Shown: piece by piece, positions 1 through 5,292 of the stretch
How positions within the stretch are numbered: the first letter of the stretch is position 1
Layout of the letters: each line of letters begins with the position of its first letter
Source: JAWLCG01 sp041687295
GTDB lineage: Bacteria; Planctomycetota; Phycisphaerae; SM23-33; FEN-1343
DNA length: 6,157 nucleotides
NCBI GenBank assembly: GCA_041687295.1
Contig: JAWLCG010000313.1
Span: forward strand, 1-6,157
Direction of reading: 5' to 3'
Made by a program: the position numbers and the translations under genes
Notes under the pieces: model-generated
Databases searched by the model: none
Seen by the model: only the letters and a program-made list of their open reading frames with translations
Told to the model about the DNA's origin: nothing

Positions 1-48
1 AAGTGACTTTTAATCACTAGGTCCAGGGTTCGAGTCCCTGCTCCCTCA
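1..48 (+). tRNA. tRNA-Lys (anticodon UUU), 3' part only
   Basis: The window begins inside a tRNA. Bases 2-6 (AGTGA) pair with 14-18 (TCACT) as the anticodon stem. The loop CTTTTAA at 7-13 puts anticodon TTT at 9-11, which reads lysine codons. A five-base variable loop (19-23) follows, then a perfect T stem (24-28 with 36-40) around TTCGAGT, then the 3' acceptor strand CTCCCTC (41-47) and discriminator A48. The next bases are GTG, so CCA is not encoded and must be added by tRNA nucleotidyltransferase. The D arm and 5' acceptor strand lie outside the window, so acceptor pairing cannot be checked. The lysine identity is clear from the loop. Confidence 0.93.
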
Positions 49-73
49 GTGAACAGGCCAAGGCCTGTTCACT
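48..73. repeat. 12-bp perfect palindromic hairpin directly after the tRNA
   Basis: AGTGAACAGGCC (48-59) is followed by AA and then its exact reverse complement GGCCTGTTCACT (62-73). The stem starts at the tRNA discriminator base, so the hairpin would form right at the mature 3' end in the precursor. No T-tract follows (the next bases are AGAGCAG), so it is not a standard intrinsic terminator. It may define the tRNA 3' trailer, act as a factor-assisted or T-tract-free terminator, or be a small palindromic repeat. The pairing is seen directly; the role is inference. Confidence 0.7.
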
Positions 74-192
74 AGAGCAGTAGAGAGTAGAGAGTAGAGA
101 GTAGAGCAGAGGCTGGCGCCGATATGGGCGCACCGGCGTCCGTCGCCCCCCAGACGCTCTACTGCGGTCTGCTTTCTACTCTCTACTCTCTC
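73..192. repeat. Tandem TAGAGAG heptamers with a distal inverted copy
   Basis: The left array reads TAGAGCAG (73-80), three exact TAGAGAG units (81-101) and TAGAGCAG again (102-109), so the two octamer variants bracket the heptamers. The right side carries the complement: TCTACTCTCTACTCTC at 175-190 pairs with GAGAGTAGAGAGTAGA at 90-105. After a TT bulge, TCTGC (168-172) pairs with GCAGA (106-110), giving 21 bp around a 57-nt loop. A second inverted match is GCAGTAGAG (77-85) with CTCTACTGC (157-165). No open frame here looks coding. The arrangement is consistent with a slippage-prone repeat or a miniature inverted-repeat element. I saw no convincing target-site duplication. Confidence 0.7.
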
Positions 193-228
193 TCCCCGTT
201 GGGCAGCCAGCCGCTCCCACGATCCAAG

Positions 229-258
229 CCCCTGTCACCCTCCACCGGCAGGGGTTTT
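229..258 (+). terminator. Weak terminator-like hairpin before the ADP-ribosylglycohydrolase gene
   Basis: CCCCTG (229-234) pairs with CAGGGG (249-254) across a 14-nt loop, and TTTT (255-258) then CTGTT follows. The stem is only 6 bp and the loop is large, so termination would be modest at best. It is the only hairpin in the 49-359 gap followed by a run of T. The rest of the gap from 195 to 359 shows no gene and no clear promoter. Confidence 0.25.
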
Positions 259-359
259 CTGTTGCGCCTCGTGCCTGGTCGTGCCGCCCACAGGGGCCTC
301 CGGCGCGGGCGCCTTCTCTGCGGTTGCAGCCCGGGCCGCCGCCGGGTAGTCTTCCCGGC

Positions 360-1433
360 ATGGATACCAACATACATGACGCGGTCTACGGCTGTCTGAT
401 GGGCGGGGCGATCGGCGATGCGCTGGGGGCGCCGACGGAGGGCAAGCTGCCCCACGAGATCCACCAGCAGTTCGGGCGGGTGACCGATCTGCTGGCGCAC
501 AAGGCCACGGGCGGCGGCGGCGGGGCGGGCTTTGCTACCGACGACACGACGCTGCGGCACTGCTTCTGCCTGGCTATCGTCCGCAAGGGCGGGCGGATCA
601 CCCCCGACGACGCAGCCGTGGTGTGGCGCGAGCGGCTGCGAAGGGAGTGGATCGCCGGCCCCGACCGGGTCGCCCTGATCAAGCTGCAGGCCGGCGTGAG
701 CCCCTGGCACAGCGGCGAGGGGAGCATCCCGTCGGCCTGCCCGGCCATGGCCATCGCGCCGGTCGGCATCATCAACGCCGGCGACCCGGCTCAGGCGTAC
801 CAGGACGGCTTTGCCATCGCGGGCATCAACGGCGAGGGCTTCGATCGTGACGCCTCGGCCGCCCTGGCCGCCGCCTACGCGGCCGCGTTCGCGCCGGGGG
901 CGGGCGTGGAGGACGTGCTGGCCGCCGCCAGCGTGCCCACCGACACCCTCGCCGGCCGGGCCATCGGCATGACGCTCCACCTGGCCCGCCAGTGCCCCGA
1001 CGTGGCCAGCTTCACCGACCGCTGGTACGCCGAGCAGATCAACTGGTGGAGCCGCCCGGGCCGCTGGAGCGTCGAACGCTACCCCATGGGCACCGCCATC
1101 GAGTCGGTGCCCCTCGCCCTGGCCCTGCTGCAGCTGACTGGCGGCGACGTGGAGGCCTGCATGGTCGAGGCCGCCAACTTCGGCCGCGACTCCGACACCG
1201 TCGCCAGCATCGTCGGCGCCCTGGCCGGCGCGATGCGGGGCGCCTCGGCCATCCGCCCGGCCTGGATCGAGACCGTCGAGGCCGTCAACCGCCCCCGCCT
1301 GGCCGAGATCGACGACGAGGGCGCCGAGCCGACCTTCCGCTCGATGGCCGACCGCCTCGTCGACGCCCTCGCCCGCCAGCACCAGGCCACCCTCGCCCGC
1401 GCCGGGCAGTTGGCGGCCATCCTGGGCGTCTAG
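360..1433 (+). CDS. ADP-ribosylglycohydrolase family protein (ARH/DraG-like)
   Basis: The 357-residue product belongs to the ADP-ribosylglycohydrolase superfamily, Mg-dependent enzymes that remove ADP-ribose from proteins or small molecules (DraG, ARH1/3 and relatives). The N-terminal motif GCLMGGAIGDALGAPTEG (11-28) is characteristic. The two metal-binding clusters are both present: TDDT at residues 60-63, and GRDSDT ending at 280 (D277, D279, T280), followed by the usual small-residue helix VASIVGALAGA. The central PAMAIAPVGIINAGDP stretch matches the family's conserved core. There is no signal peptide, so it should be cytoplasmic. ATG360 is preferred over an in-frame TTG at 324 because homology begins just after it; the ribosome-binding site is weak. 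No ADP-ribosyltransferase gene is nearby, so the substrate cannot be inferred. A run of five glycines (51-55) precedes the first metal motif. The fold assignment is firm; the specificity is unknown. Confidence 0.92.
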   Translation: MDTNIHDAVYGCLMGGAIGDALGAPTEGKLPHEIHQQFGRVTDLLAHKATGGGGGAGFATDDTTLRHCFCLAIVRKGGRITPDDAAVVWRERLRREWIAGPDRVALIKLQAGVSPWHSGEGSIPSACPAMAIAPVGIINAGDPAQAYQDGFAIAGINGEGFDRDASAALAAAYAAAFAPGAGVEDVLAAASVPTDTLAGRAIGMTLHLARQCPDVASFTDRWYAEQINWWSRPGRWSVERYPMGTAIESVPLALALLQLTGGDVEACMVEAANFGRDSDTVASIVGALAGAMRGASAIRPAWIETVEAVNRPRLAEIDDEGAEPTFRSMADRLVDALARQHQATLARAGQLAAILGV

Positions 1434-1437
1434 GGCA

Positions 1438-1524
1438 AAGGTGGGGCTGCGCTGACGCTGCGCCCCAGCCTACGAAGTCGCCTCGCGCCGTAGGCTGGGG
1501 CGCAGCAAAGCGGAGCCCCACCTT
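1438..1524. repeat. Nested intergenic palindrome (11 + 18 bp stems)
   Basis: The outer stem AAGGTGGGGCT (1438-1448) pairs exactly with AGCCCCACCTT (1514-1524). The inner stem, 1457-1474 (GCTGCGCCCCAGCCTACG), pairs exactly with 1489-1506 over a 14-nt loop. The asymmetric internal loops (1449-1456 and 1507-1513) can add a CGCT/AGCG helix. It starts four bases after the stop codon of the upstream gene. No T-tract follows, so if it terminates transcription it does not do so by the classical mechanism. It may equally be a dispersed palindromic element of the REP type. The structure is certain; the function is inferred. Confidence 0.85.
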
Positions 1525-1551
1525 CTCGCTGGAAAGGGCGCCGTTGTCAGC

Positions 1552-1557
1552 TACAAT
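1552..1557 (+). promoter_or_regulatory. Possible -10 element for the pseudopilin gene
   Basis: TACAAT matches the sigma70 -10 consensus at five of six positions and lies 20 bp before the start codon, just after the palindrome. No acceptable -35 hexamer is seen 16-18 bp upstream; TTGTCA at 1544-1549 is far too close. It is supported mainly by position: this is the only gap in which a dedicated promoter for the downstream gene could lie. Confidence 0.3.
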
Positions 1558-1577
1558 GGCATCGGGAGCGTGAACTC

Positions 1578-2459
1578 ATGCGCCGGTCGGCCTTTACACT
1601 GGTGGAGATGCTGGTGGTCATTGCCGTGGTGGCGTTGCTGGCGACGGTGCTGCTGCCGAGTCTGTCGGCCGCCCGCGAGCAGGCCCGCCGGGCGCAGTGC
1701 GCCAGTCAGTTGCGCCACGGCCTGATGGGCCTGTCGCTCTACAGCCAGGAGCACGCCGGCCGACTGCCCCCGTTCGCCATGAGCGACGCCGCCCGGCCAG
1801 ACTGGGTGCTCAGCAGCCACTGGGGCGGCACGGGCAGGCCGACCTTTCGGCCCGGCACGGAGCGGACGAACCTCTGGGCCCTGGCCGACGCGGGCATGGT
1901 CGAATCGCCCAACCTGCTCTGCCCCAGCGCCCGGCTTGGCGGCGACGCGAGCTACTTCCACGACACCCAGCGGTTCAGCACCTACGCCGTCCGCGTGCCC
2001 TACAGCTGGGACCTGTTCCGCCCCGGCCCGCCGGTGGACATGGGGCGCTACGGGCCGGGCGGCGTCTTCTGCCTGGCCGGCGGCGGGGTGAAGGTGGAGA
2101 CCGGCTTCGCCCGGTCCCTGCGCGTGCCGCAGGTGCGGACGGGCTGGCAGTACCGCTCGGCGGCGCCGGGGCTGGACTACGTGGCTGACATGGCCAGCGG
2201 GGCCTGGCTGGCCGACACCTTCTGGCGATGCCCGCCCACGCCGGCGCCCAACGGCAAGGGCTTCGAGCGCGAGATGGACTGGTGGCACGGCGACGCGATC
2301 CTGGTCGGCTACGCCACCGGCGACGTCCGCACCCTGCCGGCCGACGCGGCCCTGGCCGAGCACGTGCCCGCCCCCGACGGCACCGCCCCGCCCGACGACG
2401 GCACCGAATGCTCCGCCGGCCACGCCGAACACGTCTGGAAGCTCTTCGACCAGCGGTAG
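1578..2459 (+). CDS. Prepilin-type N-terminal methylation protein (pseudopilin, H-X9-DG-like)
   Basis: The 293-residue product starts with a textbook type IV prepilin/pseudopilin leader. It has a short basic peptide MRRSA, cleavage expected between A5 and F6, glutamate at mature position 5 (E10), and a hydrophobic helix to about residue 26. A basic helix with RRAQCASQLR follows, the pattern of the large planctomycete family of secreted pseudopilins. The rest is aromatic- and glycine-rich. Near the end, H237 is followed nine residues later by TGD, an apparent variant of the H-X9-DG motif that closes this family (T247 replaces Asp). It should be processed by prepilin peptidase and inserted in the inner membrane. 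GGGAG at 1564-1568, nine bases before ATG1578, supports the start. No other pilus or secretion gene is adjacent, so it is an orphan subunit. The class is sure; the assembly it serves is unknown. Confidence 0.88.
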   Translation: MRRSAFTLVEMLVVIAVVALLATVLLPSLSAAREQARRAQCASQLRHGLMGLSLYSQEHAGRLPPFAMSDAARPDWVLSSHWGGTGRPTFRPGTERTNLWALADAGMVESPNLLCPSARLGGDASYFHDTQRFSTYAVRVPYSWDLFRPGPPVDMGRYGPGGVFCLAGGGVKVETGFARSLRVPQVRTGWQYRSAAPGLDYVADMASGAWLADTFWRCPPTPAPNGKGFEREMDWWHGDAILVGYATGDVRTLPADAALAEHVPAPDGTAPPDDGTECSAGHAEHVWKLFDQR

Positions 2460-2461
2460 CG

Positions 2462-2529
2462 CGTAGGGCGGGCAATGCCCGCCGTCGATGGCGTCAGTCG
2501 CCCCCCCGGCGGGCATTGCCCGCCCTACG
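2462..2529. repeat. 22-bp perfect inverted repeat between convergent genes
   Basis: Bases 2462-2483 are perfectly complementary to 2508-2529, with a 24-nt loop. Each arm is itself nearly palindromic: GGCGGGC, AAT, GCCCGCC. DNA or RNA could therefore fold either as one long stem or as two small hairpins. It begins two bases after the pseudopilin stop and ends seven bases before the stop of the opposing gene, ideal for a bidirectional terminator. No T-tract exists on either strand. It resembles GC-rich dispersed palindromes of planctomycete genomes, from memory only. Confidence 0.88.
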
Positions 2530-2536
2530 GCAGGGC

Positions 2537-3754
2537 CTACTCGTCTTCGAAGTCGCCGACGATACGGATGTTGTTTTTTCCGCAGCGTTTGGCCGAGAGC
2601 AGGGCGTCGTCGGCGCTCTTGAGCAGCTCCTCGACGGTTCGGCCATCCCAGGGGAAGCTGGCCAGGCCGCCGGAGATGGTCAGCACGCCGCGGGCGTCGG
2701 GGCCGAGGCTGTCGAAGCGATGGCTGTTGACGGCCTGGCGGAAGCGGTCGGCCAGGGCGTAGGCGCTCTGGGGGGGCTGGCTGTTGGGCTGGCGGGGCGG
2801 GCCGGCCTCCCAGAAGAGCACCGCGAACTCGTCGCCGCCGACGCGGGCGACCACGTCGTGCTTGCGGGTGATGCTTCGCATCATGCGGGCGGTCTGGTGG
2901 AGGATCTCGTCGCCGACGGCGTGGCCGAACTGGTCGTTGTAGCGCTTGAAGTCGTCGATGTCGTACAGCAGCAGCGTCACGCGGAACCGCTGCCGCTGGG
3001 CCCGCTGAAGCAGCTGCTGGGCGAAGTGCAGGAAGTAGCGGCGGTTGTACAGGCCCGTCAGGTCGTCGATCGTCGCCAGGCGGTGCAGGGCCTCGACCCG
3101 CCCGGCCAGGGCGGCCAGGCTGGGCACGATCTCGCGCAGGGCCGAGAACCACCGGCGGTGGCGGGCGTCGGTCTCGAGGGGCGCATCGGCCCACAGCACG
3201 CGGGGCGTCGGCGTCTCCAGCAGCAGCACCGCGTGGGCGGAGGCCGGCACGGCGTCCAGCTCGGCCCAGCCGGTGCCCGCCCCGCACACCTCGGCCACCA
3301 TCGTTTCGAGGCAGCCGGCGAGGGCCTCGCCGTCGCGGGCGGCGTCGATGAGCCGGCGGGTCTGCTCGCTGGACAGGCTGGCCGGCGAGGCCTGCGGCGT
3401 CTCGGGCAGGGCCTCGGACTGCAGGATGCCCCGCCACTCGCGCGGGGCCAGCGGGAGGATGTAGTAGTCCTCCAGCGTCGCGCGGTCGATGGCGAGCAGC
3501 TCCGGCTCGTCGGCGGGGTGGCACAGGCCCAGGATGCGGGCGTCGGGCTGCAGTCGGCGGATGGCCGAGGCCAGCTGCCCCAGGTCCGGCTGCGGGGCCG
3601 TCAGCAGCACCACGCGGTAGGGGCGTTTGGCCAGGGCCTCCAGGGCGGCGAACGGCTCGGGCCGAACGTTGACCGCATCGGGCGGCAGGGGGCGCGTGAG
3701 CCGCTCGGCCAGGGGCCCCTCGGCCAGCAGCAGGATGTCCGGGGCTGCGATCAT
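2537..3754 (-). CDS. Diguanylate cyclase with degenerate receiver-like N-terminus (GGDEF)
   Basis: The 405-residue protein makes c-di-GMP from two GTP. Its C-terminal GGDEF domain is complete: DDLTGLYNRR (230-239), metal-binding D265 in DIDDF with KRYND and GHAVGD after it, signature GGDEF at 306-310, and SADDALLSAKRCGKNNI near the end. The allosteric inhibitory site RxxD is intact (R297, D300), so product inhibition is expected. Residues 1 to about 115 look like a receiver fold that cannot be phosphorylated: T52 sits where the acceptor Asp belongs and L100 replaces the usual Lys in DYYILPLAPREW. Residues about 130-225 form an unassigned middle region, perhaps a small sensor domain, ending in a helical linker. 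No membrane segment is seen. ATG3754 overlaps the upstream stop as ATGA and has no good ribosome-binding site, which points to translational coupling. A much longer in-frame upstream extension is antisense-style noise over the preceding gene. Confidence 0.93.
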   Translation of the reverse strand: MIAAPDILLLAEGPLAERLTRPLPPDAVNVRPEPFAALEALAKRPYRVVLLTAPQPDLGQLASAIRRLQPDARILGLCHPADEPELLAIDRATLEDYYILPLAPREWRGILQSEALPETPQASPASLSSEQTRRLIDAARDGEALAGCLETMVAEVCGAGTGWAELDAVPASAHAVLLLETPTPRVLWADAPLETDARHRRWFSALREIVPSLAALAGRVEALHRLATIDDLTGLYNRRYFLHFAQQLLQRAQRQRFRVTLLLYDIDDFKRYNDQFGHAVGDEILHQTARMMRSITRKHDVVARVGGDEFAVLFWEAGPPRQPNSQPPQSAYALADRFRQAVNSHRFDSLGPDARGVLTISGGLASFPWDGRTVEELLKSADDALLSAKRCGKNNIRIVGDFEDE

Positions 3755-4305
3755 GGGCGCGGGTCCAGCAGGGCGGCCAACTCGTCGGCACTCAGCAGGG
3801 CCGTCGAGTAGGCCCGGCGCAGGGTCTCGGGCGACTCGGCGGGCCGATCCGGCTGCTCGGGCGGTTGGGCCGTGCAGGTCGGGCCGGTCGGCGGGAGGGG
3901 GGCCGGGGCCTGGGCCGGGCCGGTGGCCGGCTCGGGCGGCAGGGGGGCCTGCTCGGCCTGTACGATCGCCAGGACCGCCTCGGCCAGGGCATCGGGCGTC
4001 GTGGTCGTCAGCGACCCCGCCGCCGTCAGGCCCGCCGGCACCTGCCCCACGCCTAGCGCCGGCACCGCCAGCCGACGCGCCAGCGCCAGCAGATCCTCCA
4101 GCATGGGCCGCCAGCCCGCCAGGTCGATCACCAGCACCGAGACGCACCCGGCCAGGACCTCGACGGCCGCCTGGTAGGGGTGCGCCGACGCCCGCACCGT
4201 CATGCCTGCCCGTTCCAGCACCGCCCGGGCCGAGTCGAGAGAACCGGCGCGGCGGGTCAGGAGCACCACGCAGGGCTGAGCCAGGTTCTGCTCGAGCGGT
4301 ACCAC
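3751..4305 (-). CDS. Small receiver-like protein of unknown function, coupled to the diguanylate cyclase
   Basis: This 184-residue product is not a family I can name. Residues 11-115 alternate hydrophobic strands and helices as in a CheY-like receiver: CVVLLT, then SARAVLERAGMTV, then VSVLVIDLAGW with D61 at the end of the third strand where a phosphoacceptor would sit. The acidic pair after strand 1, the Thr/Ser after strand 4 and the Lys after strand 5 (SLTTTTP instead) are missing, so it is probably a pseudo-receiver. Residues about 118-155 are a Pro/Ala-rich linker. The tail ends in a short helix with LLSADELAALLD, possibly a docking peptide. The GTG start at 4305 is chosen because GAGGAGG (4320-4314) lies eight bases upstream and a promoter lies just before it. 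Its stop overlaps the cyclase start, so the two proteins likely act together. Confidence 0.72.
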   Translation of the reverse strand: MVPLEQNLAQPCVVLLTRRAGSLDSARAVLERAGMTVRASAHPYQAAVEVLAGCVSVLVIDLAGWRPMLEDLLALARRLAVPALGVGQVPAGLTAAGSLTTTTPDALAEAVLAIVQAEQAPLPPEPATGPAQAPAPLPPTGPTCTAQPPEQPDRPAESPETLRRAYSTALLSADELAALLDPRP

Positions 4306-4331
4306 CAGAAGGGCCTCCTCGGCGGTCTGCC

Positions 4332-4360
4332 ATTCTAAGGCATTCGCCTCATTCCGTAAA
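4332..4360 (-). promoter_or_regulatory. Sigma70-like promoter for the receiver-like/GGDEF operon
   Basis: On the minus strand, TTTACG (4360-4355) and TAGAAT (4337-4332) are separated by exactly 17 bp. The -10 matches consensus at five of six positions and the -35 at four. Transcription would start near 4325, leaving a leader of roughly 20 nt that contains little besides the GAGGAGG ribosome-binding site at 4320-4314. This local stretch is also noticeably less GC-rich than its surroundings. Confidence 0.5.
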
Positions 4361-4411
4361 GACCCGCACTGGCCGGCGGGGCCATATGGCGGGCGGCGGG
4401 CCGGTTAGTTG

Positions 4412-4440
4412 TTGCCACTTGCGCCCAGCCCCTGCACAAT
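4412..4440 (+). promoter_or_regulatory. Sigma70-like promoter for the lipoprotein/UVR operon
   Basis: TTGCCA (4412-4417) and CACAAT (4435-4440) are 17 bp apart; the -35 matches consensus at five of six positions and the -10 at four. It diverges from the promoter of the minus-strand operon, with about 50 bp between the two -35 elements, so one bound regulator could control both. The predicted leader before the lipoprotein start is about 70 nt; I see no riboswitch-like fold in it. Confidence 0.45.
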
Positions 4441-4515
4441 AGGGGCACGGGGCAGGCCGGCGGCGCAGGGCGTCGGAGGCGGATAATCCCCGGCGACTGT
4501 CGAAGGAGCGTTGTG

Positions 4516-5265
4516 ATGAGTCAATTTCGTGTCCTGGTGAGCGTGGCGGTGTTGGCCGGCGTCCTGGCGGGCTGTGTGGGCGGAGGCCTTGGACCCGTGA
4601 ACGTCGAGCAGCTCGGCGAGGCCGCCCCGGCCCTGATGGCGGCGGCCGAGACACACAACACCCAGGCCCGGCGCAACGTAGCAGCCATCGAGGCCGACGC
4701 CCTGATCACCCGCTACGACGGGGCCACCGAGGTCGTCAGCGTCCAGCGCCTCCGCATCGAGCCGGCCCGCGGGCGGATCCGCTCGACCGCCCTCTACCCG
4801 GGCGGCTCGTGGCAGGCCACCGTCGGCCTCGATGGCGACGCCGATTTCCAGACCACCGGCCGGGTGCAGCTCACCGAGGCCCAGCAGGCCGAGATCGCCT
4901 CGTACCTCCGACTGATCCTGCACCGCGTCCGCGGCCCGCTGAACCTGCTGGGCGGCGGCGAGCGGCCCGTCGGGGTCACCGAGGTCTTCCAGGCCGGCCT
5001 GCGGGCCGACCGCGTCGAGTCCACCGGCCGGAGGGAGCTGGCACGGGGCTACTTCTTCGAGCTGCCCGACCACGAGCTGCGGATGATCACCGCCGGCGGC
5101 CTGGAGGCGGGCCAGCAGGGCACCGTCTCGCGCCTCTGGAACAGCGAGTTCGACGGCCTGCTCCTGCCGGTGGCCATCCGCGTGACCAGCCTGGGCGGCG
5201 ATTCTCTGTTGGGCGATCGGCGACTGATGGACGTAGAATTCAACAGAGTAACGATTCAGCCGTAA
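4516..5265 (+). CDS. Lipoprotein of unknown function
   Basis: The 249-residue precursor has a bacterial lipoprotein signal: one early Arg, a hydrophobic core VLVSVAVLAGV, and a lipobox LAGC with the lipidated cysteine at C20, followed by VGGG. It should be cleaved by signal peptidase II and anchored to a membrane facing the periplasm. The mature part alternates short charged and hydrophobic stretches suggesting beta strands, for example AALMAAAETHNTQARRN-type helix first, then DALITRYDG, GSWQATVGLDG and a terminal VEFNRVTIQP. This vaguely recalls LolA/LolB-like lipid-binding folds, but I cannot confirm it. ATG4516 is preferred over GTG4513 because AAGGAG (4503-4508) is then seven bases upstream rather than four. 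It is first in an operon with the UVR-motif protein 27 bp downstream. The lipoprotein nature is well supported; the function is unknown. Confidence 0.85.
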   Translation: MSQFRVLVSVAVLAGVLAGCVGGGLGPVNVEQLGEAAPALMAAAETHNTQARRNVAAIEADALITRYDGATEVVSVQRLRIEPARGRIRSTALYPGGSWQATVGLDGDADFQTTGRVQLTEAQQAEIASYLRLILHRVRGPLNLLGGGERPVGVTEVFQAGLRADRVESTGRRELARGYFFELPDHELRMITAGGLEAGQQGTVSRLWNSEFDGLLLPVAIRVTSLGGDSLLGDRRLMDVEFNRVTIQP

Positions 5266-5276
5266 CGCCGTCAGGC

Positions 5277-5292
5277 CAGGAGGTGGCTCCTG
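5277..5292 (+). promoter_or_regulatory. Strong ribosome-binding site that can fold into a hairpin
   Basis: AGGAGGT (5278-5284), a near-perfect match to the 16S rRNA 3' end, lies eight bases before ATG5293. The same bases form a hairpin: CAGGAG (5277-5282) pairs with CTCCTG (5287-5292) across a GTGG loop, hiding the ribosome-binding site. The upstream stop is only 12 bases before the hairpin, so a ribosome finishing the lipoprotein would melt it. That would couple translation of the two genes. The complementarity is seen directly; the control is inferred. Confidence 0.5.

Noticed and set aside
49..192. CRISPR array
   Set aside because: The repeat units are 7-8 bases in direct tandem without spacers.
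124..399. Small plus-strand open frame after the tRNA
   Set aside because: It runs through the inverted repeat and overlaps the start of the ADP-ribosylglycohydrolase gene; no ribosome-binding site or domain is evident.
183..1382. Long minus-strand open frame opposite the ADP-ribosylglycohydrolase gene
   Set aside because: Its composition is low-complexity Gly/Ala/Arg typical of antisense frames in GC-rich DNA, while the plus-strand frame encodes clear family motifs.
1551..3791. 746-codon minus-strand open frame
   Set aside because: It covers the pseudopilin antisense and the cyclase out of frame, with Pro/Arg-rich sequence and no motif.
2228..3811. Long plus-strand open frame across the cyclase gene
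   Set aside because: It runs antisense to an unmistakable GGDEF domain, spans the convergent-gene palindrome and has no recognisable domain.
3755..4333. In-frame N-terminal extension of the cyclase up to ATG4333
   Set aside because: The extension is Gly/Ala/Arg-rich noise overlapping the receiver-like gene, which has its own strong ribosome-binding site and a sensible composition; ATG3754 with ATGA overlap is the better start.
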